DNA from: CAZIUL01 sp964542475
GTDB taxonomy: Bacteria > Planctomycetota > B15-G4 > CAYZWU01
Length of the DNA: 31,339 bases
Reading direction: 5' to 3'
Assembly: GCA_964542475.1 (NCBI GenBank)
Contig: CAZIUL010000049.1
Coordinates: 1 to 31,339, forward strand
A model generated the notes under the pieces. That model made no database searches. It was not told the DNA's origin and saw only the letters and a program-made list of their open reading frames with translations. A program made the translations under genes and the position numbers. Of the stretch, positions 24,831-31,339 are shown piece by piece (position 1 is the first letter of the stretch; each line of letters begins with the position of its first letter).

Positions 24831-26278
24831 GTCTTGGCTTCCTTCTCAAAAATCGGATCGGTGTATCCTTCTGTCGATACCTCTGCCGATCCCGCCTGCA
24901 CGACCCTGGGTCTCAAAAGGATCATGAGCTCCCTCTTTTGAGTGACCTCCTTTGTGCTCTTGAACAGGTGCCCGAGCAAAGGAATGTCCATCAGGATGGG
25001 GATCCCTTTCACCTCGTCCCTGGTTTCGCTTTTGATCAGGCCGCCAATCATAACGGTCTTGCCGTCATCCACCACAAAGGTCGTGTCAACCAGGCGATGA
25101 TCCACAACAGGCACGTCCAGATAAGTCCCCATCTGCTCGCTCGCATCCTGGAGTATCTTCAGCTCGACCGAGTTGTTTCCCTTGATGTACGGTGTCACCG
25201 TAAGCTTGAGCCCAACCTCTTTGAACTCGACCTCCTCGACAGTGCTGGTTCCCACACCATCCGAGGTTCCGGTGGTTGTTGCCGTGGATTTTACGTAGGG
25301 CACCTCTTCGATGACTTCTATCTTCGCCTCTTTTCCGTTTTTCGCGAATATCCTGGGCCTTGAGAGGATCTCGACGTTTGTCAGCTGCTTCAGCACGTTG
25401 ATCGATCCTTCGATGTCAGCGTTGTCTCCTGCGACCAGAAGAGTTGCGTCATCAGACTCGGGAAGGAAGCTGGACAGTATCTGTGAGGAGATATCATCCA
25501 TGTGTATGTTGTTGAACTTCAGCTCGGTGCCAAGCTCCAATAAATCTTCTACCACAACCTCTATGATCTTTGCCTCGATCAGCACCTGCTTTTCCGGCAC
25601 ATCCACGGAATCCAGAAAAGCGGCCACAGCCTCGAGTGTTGCTTGCGATGCTGTAACCATGAGCGTGTTCCCCTCCGGGCTCAGCACGGGCTCGCTGCCC
25701 GAACCGACTATCGCCGCGATGTTGCTGAGAATATCCACGCCGGCTGCGGAACGCAGCGGGAATATGTGTGAGACCGGTGCGCCCCGATCCATGCGCGACA
25801 CCACGTATACACCCTCTTTACACGCCATTAGGCATTCATAGTGCGTCAGCAGCGTACGGAACGCATCGTCCAGGCGCACCTCGGGCCAGGTGAACTCGAC
25901 CGGGTCGTCGAACCTGCCCTTGAAAAGCACGTTGACATTGCCCTGTTTCGCAATGAAGTCGAGAGCGCGATCGAGGCTGGCTTCCCTGAGCTCGATTTTG
26001 AAGGTTTCCCGGCTGTCGAACACTCCATCTTCCGGATATTCCAGCCGATGCACTGCTGTAAGCACCGATTCGGAATGACTCTGCGCTTCACACTCATCGA
26101 TGTCCTGCTCGACTTCTCCTTTCACCTTGACCGTCAGGGGAGAAGCCCTCTCCGGCACGATGCTCTTTTGATCCTCGCTCTGTATCGAGGCAATGTTTTG
26201 GCCGGCGCAGCCAATGACCAATGCCACAAACACAGTACAAGCCAACACCGAAAATGAAAATCGAAACGGAATCTTCAT
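24827..26278 (-). CDS. gspD: Secretin, outer-membrane pore of a type II secretion/type IV pilus-like system
   Basis: A 483-residue lipoprotein secretin. The signal peptide ends in the lipobox LVIGC (about 20-24). A first N-domain resembles STN (TFKIELREASLDRALDFIAKQGNVNVLF), an N1/NolW-like domain follows (IFPLRSAAGVDILSNIAAIVGSG ... EGNTLMVTAS), and the secretin domain carries EAKIIEVVVED, SRPRIFAKNGKEA, KEVGLKLTVTPYI, VMIGGLIKSE and IPLLGHLFKS. It is short for GspD/PilQ, with few N-domains and no obvious pilotin-binding S-domain. ATG 26278 is chosen for the lipoprotein signal; the frame is open to 26380. It is divergent from gspE-gspF-gspG-pilM, with which it presumably assembles. Confidence 0.92.
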   Translation of the reverse strand: MKIPFRFSFSVLACTVFVALVIGCAGQNIASIQSEDQKSIVPERASPLTVKVKGEVEQDIDECEAQSHSESVLTAVHRLEYPEDGVFDSRETFKIELREASLDRALDFIAKQGNVNVLFKGRFDDPVEFTWPEVRLDDAFRTLLTHYECLMACKEGVYVVSRMDRGAPVSHIFPLRSAAGVDILSNIAAIVGSGSEPVLSPEGNTLMVTASQATLEAVAAFLDSVDVPEKQVLIEAKIIEVVVEDLLELGTELKFNNIHMDDISSQILSSFLPESDDATLLVAGDNADIEGSINVLKQLTNVEILSRPRIFAKNGKEAKIEVIEEVPYVKSTATTTGTSDGVGTSTVEEVEFKEVGLKLTVTPYIKGNNSVELKILQDASEQMGTYLDVPVVDHRLVDTTFVVDDGKTVMIGGLIKSETRDEVKGIPILMDIPLLGHLFKSTKEVTQKRELMILLRPRVVQAGSAEVSTEGYTDPIFEKEAKT

Positions 26279-26572
26279 GGCACTATCCCAGCAATAATAA
26301 ACTTTACACGGGTCAACCCCGACAAGTGCCGCGGGCAGCGGCTTTTCATACGCTTTTCTTGTCGGAAGTTTTGCTTTCAAACCTTTATTCTAACTTTGTG
26401 TACAGAATCGGCGAATACCGGTGATCTTGCACCATACGCTTGCCTGAATTGCGACACCCGTCAAATAACTCAATGCCTTATCAAGGCCTGACACGGAAAT
26501 TCCGATCAAGAATAAGGATTAGTTCGTTTTATCTTGTCTGAGCGAAACATCGTTTACGAAAAGGGAACATGA
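26279..26572. other. Divergent intergenic region between secretin and gspE
   Basis: These 294 bp presumably hold promoters for both directions. I see only weak candidates, such as TAGAAT near 26390 on the minus strand without a matching -35. I find no riboswitch, long inverted repeat or small gene. Confidence 0.5.
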
Positions 26573-28246
26573 TTGAAGAACAGCAGCAAGATAGTCAGGC
26601 TCGGGGATCGTCTTCTCGAAAATGAACTCATCAGCGAAAACCAGCTCAAGCTGGCCCTGAGGGAGCAAAAAAGAGTAAAGGAGCCTCTGGGACGCATTCT
26701 TATAAACCTGGGGTTCATCACCGAAAAAGCCCTGGCAAAAGAGCTTGCCGCTCAGATGGACATCCCTTTCATATCCTTGAAAAAAGCCGAGTTCGACAAG
26801 AACCTCGTGAAATCGATCCCACCGGAGATGGCCAGGCAGCATCTTTTCGTACCCATAAAATCGGAACAGGATAACAGCATCACCGTGGCAATGGTAAATC
26901 CGGCCAACGTGATCTCCGTGGATGCAATCCAGGAATACCTCGGTACGCATATCAACATTGTTGCAGTGGTTGAAAGCGAGATTTCATCAGCCATTTCCAG
27001 CATGATGGAAACGGATCAAGACGAGAGTACCGACTCGCTGTCAGGGCCCGATGGTTCCGATGACGCGACTGGCGTCTCCCAGTCTTTGGACAGCGGATCG
27101 CTCGTGGAAGAGGTGGACGGGATAATCGAGTATGCTTTCAGAAACCAGGCAACCGATGTCCATATCGAGCCCGAAAAGAACCTGCTCAGGGTTCGATACA
27201 GGATCGACGGTATTCTCCATTCCGGCGAAACGTTCCCCCTTGAGATGGCCTCGCCCGTCACCACGCGGATCAAGATACTCGGCGGCCTGAACATCACGGA
27301 AAGACGGCTTCCGCAGGACGGACGCATTACAATGGATTTCAGCAACCGCAAGATAGATCTCAGGGTATCCTCGATGCCCACCGCCCACGGCGAAAACATC
27401 GTCATACGCATACTGGACAGGGGAAGCGTGTCGCTGAACCTGAAGGATCTCGGTGTGTCACCAAATATGCGAGTCGACCTTGCTGAAATGTCATCGAGAC
27501 CTTACGGCATGCTGCTCGTCTCAGGACCCACGGGTTCAGGAAAAACTACAACTCTTTACTCGCTGCTCCTGACACTCGATTCGATGTCAAAGAAAATAGT
27601 TACGGTTGAAGATCCAATAGAGTACGAACTCCCGTTGATCAGGCAATCACAGGTGGATTCGAAGATAAACTACACCTTTGCCAGCGGGTTGAGAACCATT
27701 CTCAGGCAGGACCCGGACGTGATTCTTGTCGGCGAGGTCAGGGACCGCGAAACAGCCGACGTAGCCATGAGGGCTTCCTTGACAGGGCATGTCGTTTTTT
27801 CGAGCATCCACACGAACACCTCTCTAGGCGTGGTAGCCAGGCTTCTCGACATAGGGATCGATCCCTTTCTGATCACATCGAGCCTGTCGGGAGCGCTTGC
27901 ACAAAGGCTTGCAAGAAGGGTATGCAACGACTGCAGGGATCCTTACACCCCCACCGAAGAGGAAGCGGAATGGCTCGGGATCGAGGATCCGAACGTTGTG
28001 CTTTACAAAGCCACGGGCTGCAGCACATGCCGCCAGACAGGCTTTGCCGGGCGTACTGCAATCTTCGAGCTCTTCAAGCTGGATAACGAGTTCGCAAGCA
28101 TAATCTCCAAGGGAGGCGGCGAAAAGGAGCTTGAAAAGCTAGGCCGTGAAAAAGGGATGACCTTCATGATTGAGGACGGGAAACGCAGGGTCATCGAAGG
28201 GACCACAACGATCCAGGAAGTGCTAAGGGTTTGTCAGGCCTATTGA
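26573..28246 (+). CDS. gspE: GspE/PilB-type secretion or pilus assembly ATPase
   Basis: A 557-residue cytoplasmic hexameric ATPase powering pseudopilus or pilus assembly. The MshEN-like N-domain (RLGDRLLENELISENQLKLAL) is followed by a linker and the ATPase core: GPTGSGKTTTLYS (Walker A, G318-T325 region), VTVEDPIEYEL (Asp box), ILRQDPDVILVGEVRDRET (Walker B), TGHVVFSSIHT (His box), and a zinc site from CNDC and CSTC. TTG 26573 is the likely start, GGGA being six bases upstream; the nearby ATG 26569 is out of frame and opens only a short frame. Followed directly by gspF. Confidence 0.93.
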   Translation: MKNSSKIVRLGDRLLENELISENQLKLALREQKRVKEPLGRILINLGFITEKALAKELAAQMDIPFISLKKAEFDKNLVKSIPPEMARQHLFVPIKSEQDNSITVAMVNPANVISVDAIQEYLGTHINIVAVVESEISSAISSMMETDQDESTDSLSGPDGSDDATGVSQSLDSGSLVEEVDGIIEYAFRNQATDVHIEPEKNLLRVRYRIDGILHSGETFPLEMASPVTTRIKILGGLNITERRLPQDGRITMDFSNRKIDLRVSSMPTAHGENIVIRILDRGSVSLNLKDLGVSPNMRVDLAEMSSRPYGMLLVSGPTGSGKTTTLYSLLLTLDSMSKKIVTVEDPIEYELPLIRQSQVDSKINYTFASGLRTILRQDPDVILVGEVRDRETADVAMRASLTGHVVFSSIHTNTSLGVVARLLDIGIDPFLITSSLSGALAQRLARRVCNDCRDPYTPTEEEAEWLGIEDPNVVLYKATGCSTCRQTGFAGRTAIFELFKLDNEFASIISKGGGEKELEKLGREKGMTFMIEDGKRRVIEGTTTIQEVLRVCQAY

Positions 28247-28269
28247 TCAGAATCAGGACCATAAAGACT

Positions 28270-29469
28270 ATGCCGGTTTTCACTTATACAGCCACGGACA
28301 AATCAGGAACGATCACAAAAACCAGTTCCGTCGCTTTGGATGAAGCGAACCTGGAAAAGCAGCTTGGCAGAGAAGGAAGGCTCCTGGTCGATGTGCTCAA
28401 GGTGCAGCAAAAAAGCGTAAAAGCCGGCAGCTCAACAAAGATAAAAAGCAAGGAACTCATCGAATTCGCCTACCACATGTCGGTCATGACCAGATCGGGC
28501 ATCCCCCTGATCGCCGGAATAGAGGACTTCACGTCCCAAAGGGCCTCGCCGCAGCTCAAGAATGTCCTCGATGACATAGTAAAGGAGGTAAACACGGGCA
28601 GGCTTTTATCTGAAGCGCTGGAAAGGCACAAAAAAGCGTTCGGCAGCATGTTCATCGACATGGTTAAAGCCGGCGAGGCATCAGGTTCCCTGGACGTGGT
28701 CATGGAACGGCTTTACAAGGAGATGGAATGGCAGTCTGGTATCAAGGCCAAGCTGAAACAGGCACTGGTCTACCCGGCCGTTCTGCTGGTGGCATTGACA
28801 GGACTGGTCACGCTGCTGCTTACATTTCTCCTGCCGAAGGTGATGGGTCTCTTCCCCGAAGGAGAGATGGAACTTCCACTTCCCACCAAAATACTGATGG
28901 CCGCCTCGGGCTTTCTCCGGTCTTACTGGCTCCCTTTTCTGGTGCTCGCTGTGCTCGTCCCGGTTTTCATCAGAATCGCCCGCATCTCGGAGAAGGGAAG
29001 ATACTGCACCGACATGGCGCTCATGAAGATACCCATCGTGGGCAGCATTGTTCTCGACATCTCGGTGGCCCGTTTCATCTCAACGCTGAGAACGTTGTTC
29101 GGATCAGGGGTCGAGGTCGTCAAAGCGCTCCGGATCTCCGGCGCATCAACAGGCAACAGCGTGATAAAACGAAGATCGGAAATGATCTGCGACGAGGTAA
29201 CGAACGGCTCCCTGCTGTCCGAATCCTTCAACAAGGTCAAAGAGTTCAATTCGATGATACAGAGCATGATGAGCATGTGCGAGAGAACGGGTCAGACAAC
29301 CGAGGGTCTGGAGAGGATCACGGGTTACTTCGACACGGTGATCCCGAGAAGGGTAAAAAAGGCCATTTCCATCATGGAACCCGCAATTATCGGACTGGCC
29401 GGGCTGCTTGTCGGCTTCGTGCTCGTTGGCACGCTGCTCCCCATGTTCAACCTGTATTCCGCCTTGTGA
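28270..29469 (+). CDS. gspF: GspF/PilC-type inner-membrane platform protein
   Basis: A 399-residue platform protein with the usual N-terminus (PVFTYTATDKSG), two repeated cytoplasmic T2SSF helical domains (HMSVMTRSGIPLIAGIED ... and FISTLRTLFGSGVEVVKALRI ...) and three membrane segments (about YPAVLLVALTGLVTLLLTFL, FLVLAVLVPVFIRI and PAIIGLAGLLVGFVLVGTLL). It couples the ATPase to pseudopilin extraction. ATG 28270 matches the family start although its ribosome site is weak; in-frame TTG codons at 28231 and 28243 (overlapping the gspE stop) are alternatives and would allow coupling. Confidence 0.93.
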   Translation: MPVFTYTATDKSGTITKTSSVALDEANLEKQLGREGRLLVDVLKVQQKSVKAGSSTKIKSKELIEFAYHMSVMTRSGIPLIAGIEDFTSQRASPQLKNVLDDIVKEVNTGRLLSEALERHKKAFGSMFIDMVKAGEASGSLDVVMERLYKEMEWQSGIKAKLKQALVYPAVLLVALTGLVTLLLTFLLPKVMGLFPEGEMELPLPTKILMAASGFLRSYWLPFLVLAVLVPVFIRIARISEKGRYCTDMALMKIPIVGSIVLDISVARFISTLRTLFGSGVEVVKALRISGASTGNSVIKRRSEMICDEVTNGSLLSESFNKVKEFNSMIQSMMSMCERTGQTTEGLERITGYFDTVIPRRVKKAISIMEPAIIGLAGLLVGFVLVGTLLPMFNLYSAL

Positions 29470-29493
29470 TCCTTTTGATTTGGAGCAGGAACA

Positions 29494-30300
29494 ATGTTGT
29501 ACATTAACGCATGTGTCAGCCGCGGCCGATCGAGAAGGGGCTTTTCGCTGATTGAAATAATCGTCGCGGTTTCCATCATGGTGATACTCATGGGTGCTGC
29601 CATCCCGGTTGTTTCGGTTGCAATCAACCGGACCAAGAAAAACGAGACCCGTGAAGAGCTGAACGCCTTGAAAACAGCGATCGAGGACTATTTTCACGAC
29701 ATATGGATCCTGCCGAGCGACCTAGAGGAGTTGTTGATGAACTCCTCGAAAGTTGACGGATGGACCGGTCCTTACATAAACCCTCCCGTATCGAAAAACC
29801 AGTCAACACTTCCCGCAATATCAAAAGACGCGTGGAACAGCGACTACATAATCACTTACACCGGGAGCTCCGGCATGAACATTAAAAGCCCGGGTTCGGA
29901 CTGCTCTTCAGGCACTGACGACGACATCGAAGTAGATGTTGATGTCACCTATATCAGGCGTGATGCAACGCTCGATGAGCTCAAGATAATAAACACGGCT
30001 ATCCAGAGCTACAACGACACATATCTCAAGAGCGAGCCCCTGACTCCAAACTGGACTCTCATCTTTTTGAAACTGGTGAGCAAGGGCTACCTTCCAGGCG
30101 GCGATTCAAGCCTAAAAACCGACGGCTGGGGAGACAATTATGTTCCTGATCCGACGGGTCAAACACCTGTCGTTTCGATCACATCTTCCAATGTGGACTA
30201 CGGGGACAGCGGCTCCGGCGGAGGCTCCGTAAAAGGCAAAGGTGGAAAGGGCGGAAAAGGCAAGGGTAAAGGCGGTAAAGGCAAGGGTAAAGGAAAATAA
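29494..30300 (+). CDS. gspG: GspG-type major pseudopilin with duplicated head and Gly-Lys tail
   Basis: A 268-residue prepilin. The prepilin peptidase site is RRG-FSLIE (G16/F17, mature Glu5 = E21), followed by the hydrophobic helix IIVAVSIMVILMGAAIPVV. Ordinary GspG is about 140 residues. Here two head-like units follow each other: EELNALKTAIEDYFHD ... DAWNSDYIITYTGSSG and DELKIINTAIQSYNDTY ... DGWGDNYVPDPTGQ. The last 22 residues are only Gly and Lys. It is 24 bp after gspF, with GGAG eight bases before the ATG. It probably forms the pseudopilus; the tail would be exposed on its surface if the protein is assembled. Confidence 0.9.
   Translation: MLYINACVSRGRSRRGFSLIEIIVAVSIMVILMGAAIPVVSVAINRTKKNETREELNALKTAIEDYFHDIWILPSDLEELLMNSSKVDGWTGPYINPPVSKNQSTLPAISKDAWNSDYIITYTGSSGMNIKSPGSDCSSGTDDDIEVDVDVTYIRRDATLDELKIINTAIQSYNDTYLKSEPLTPNWTLIFLKLVSKGYLPGGDSSLKTDGWGDNYVPDPTGQTPVVSITSSNVDYGDSGSGGGSVKGKGGKGGKGKGKGGKGKGKGK
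30256..30293 (+). repeat. In-frame 21-bp direct repeat coding the Gly-Lys tail
   Basis: AAAGGCAAGGGTAAAGG occurs at 30256-30272 and again at 30277-30293, a 21-nt (7-codon) period. The codons are almost all AAA/AAG and GGC/GGT, consistent with expansion by slippage. Confidence 0.8.
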
Positions 30301-30467
30301 CAAACAGGCCATGACCTGAAATTGGTGTTGCCTGGCAAGTGCCTGAATGTCCGCATCCCGAAGCCTTCAATATTTATTAAATATATGATAGCGACATTGA
30401 CGAAAGCTATAGGAACTCTGTTTCAAGTTTTAAAATCCGCCTTCGTTTTTGTTTCGAAACCTTAGAT

Positions 30468-31298
30468 ATGCAGGGTAAAGAAAAAACACTCAATCAGGAA
30501 AACGAAACCCGCAACGCTGGAACAAAGAATCTCTGTTTCCCTGCCGGGCAAAGCGGCATTGTTGCGCTCATGGACAGGGATATGGTGTTTGTTGCTGATG
30601 TCCGCTGCAAAGCCGATGGCATATTCATACATAAAGCCATTGAGCAGCGTATAAGCCGCAAAGAAGAGGGAAACGAACCTGAACCGGAAGAGCTGATCCA
30701 GGCCATGGAGCTGGCCCTTGAAAAGGGCGGATTTTCCGGAAAGGATCTGATCATTTCCCTTCCTGGATCCTACTTCTCCCTCGATATCGTTTCCTTCCCT
30801 CCTTTGAAAAGAAAGCCTCTCGAAGAGCTTATAAACCGAAAGGTCTTGAAGTCCGGAATCCAGGAAACAGGGCAGGATGCCTGGTGCTACGAGGTGATCG
30901 AGGAAAAACACGGCGGTACTGACAAGGGAACAAAAGTCCTTACCGCCAGGATATCGGCATCAAAGATCGAAAGGCTCCATGCCGCGCTCGAAGAAAAGAA
31001 GATCAGGCCGGCGGCTCTCACCATGCCGGCGGCCGGGATCATCTCCACAATCAGGCATGCATTTCCGGATACGTTTCACGGTCCGGTTCTGGCGATCGAG
31101 GTCTCAGCAACCGGAGCCGGATTATCGCTCTTCGAAAACAAAGTGCTCAGGCAGATCAGGCACACAAAAAAGGATGTGCTCGCCGAGACGGCAAACTTCA
31201 AACAGATCCTCGATATTGAGGTCAAGCGCACCCACTCCTTTTACAAGGAAAGGTTCAAGGGAAAAAACATCGAAGGGGTTGTACTTAGTTCCTGTTAA
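30468..31298 (+). CDS. pilM: PilM-like (actin-fold) pilus assembly protein, C-terminally truncated
   Basis: A 276-residue stretch resembling PilM/GspL cytoplasmic actin-like proteins: an ELIQAMELALEKGGFSGKDLIISLPGS block, SFPPLKRKPLEELINRKV, VLTARISASKIERLHAALEE and ILDIEVKRTHSFYKERF. PilM binds the PilN tail and links the inner-membrane ring to the ATPase. The frame stops with IEGVVLSSC just where the family's nucleotide-binding I-x-x-I-x-LSGG segment should appear, so about 70 or more residues are missing. No clear ribosome site precedes ATG 30468. The 167-bp gap after gspG includes an AT-rich stretch near 30371-30390. Confidence 0.72.
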   Translation: MQGKEKTLNQENETRNAGTKNLCFPAGQSGIVALMDRDMVFVADVRCKADGIFIHKAIEQRISRKEEGNEPEPEELIQAMELALEKGGFSGKDLIISLPGSYFSLDIVSFPPLKRKPLEELINRKVLKSGIQETGQDAWCYEVIEEKHGGTDKGTKVLTARISASKIERLHAALEEKKIRPAALTMPAAGIISTIRHAFPDTFHGPVLAIEVSATGAGLSLFENKVLRQIRHTKKDVLAETANFKQILDIEVKRTHSFYKERFKGKNIEGVVLSSC

Positions 31299-31339
31299 AA
31301 CAAGTCGTATTTCTGTTGTAACGATAGAGTGGCAATATC

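Noticed and set aside
26279..26572. c-di-GMP riboswitch upstream of the secretion genes
   Set aside because: I looked for the conserved GEMM-type segments and did not find them.
30236..30300. CRISPR or regulatory tandem array
   Set aside because: The repeats are in frame, 21 bp in period and encode only Gly and Lys, so they belong to the pseudopilin.

Overview
This window looks like a chromosomal fragment, probably a metagenomic contig, from a Gram-negative bacterium of moderately high GC. An LPS-heptose epimerase (hldD), a secretin and an ExbD protein indicate an outer membrane. Several families are, from memory, typical of Planctomycetota and related deep lineages: kinesin-light-chain-like TPRs, a HzsA-like diheme protein fused to a SUMF1 domain, secreted squalene-cyclase-like repeat proteins, and a GT39-like protein with the motif D-x-GRE. 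This placement is an inference; there is no rRNA or marker gene to confirm it. I see no transposon, phage or CRISPR array.

Layout. At 1-1224 are a broken TPR gene and a VOC protein. At 1299-6257, on the minus strand, are a secreted propeller-like protein, an M20 peptidase and an exported terpenoid-cyclase-fold protein with a discoidin-like tail. At 6481-12304, on the plus strand, a good promoter leads into a GT39-like membrane protein and a compact purine nucleoside salvage set (phosphoribosyltransferase, adenosine deaminase, phosphopentomutase, purine nucleoside phosphorylase). At 12398-19274, on the minus strand, are VOC, dhaK, dhaL, a Tat-exported lyxose-isomerase-like cupin and the 1336-residue diheme/SUMF1 protein. 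At 19501-23612 are an orphan exbD, hldD, a lone receiver domain coupled to a frame-disrupted secretion ATPase, and tRNA-Thr(CGT). At 23691-31298 are a methyltransferase and a type II secretion/type IV pilus-like cluster: a secretin on the minus strand, then gspE, gspF, an unusual gspG and a truncated pilM on the plus strand.

The purine genes form a closed loop. Adenosine becomes inosine, then hypoxanthine plus ribose-1-phosphate; the ribose phosphate is isomerised to ribose-5-phosphate, the source of PRPP, and the base is re-phosphoribosylated. Three junctions are overlapping or nearly so.

The most notable points are: (i) the diheme HzsA-like/SUMF1 fusion; (ii) a second GspE-type ATPase with a shift at an A9 run and another near its end, whose restored frame stops exactly on the receiver-domain start; (iii) GTAGGGGC/GCCCCTAC palindromic repeats at gene 3' ends, two of which supply stop codons; (iv) a pseudopilin with a duplicated head and a Gly-Lys tail. 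Both window ends break genes in AT-rich sequence and may be assembly edges.
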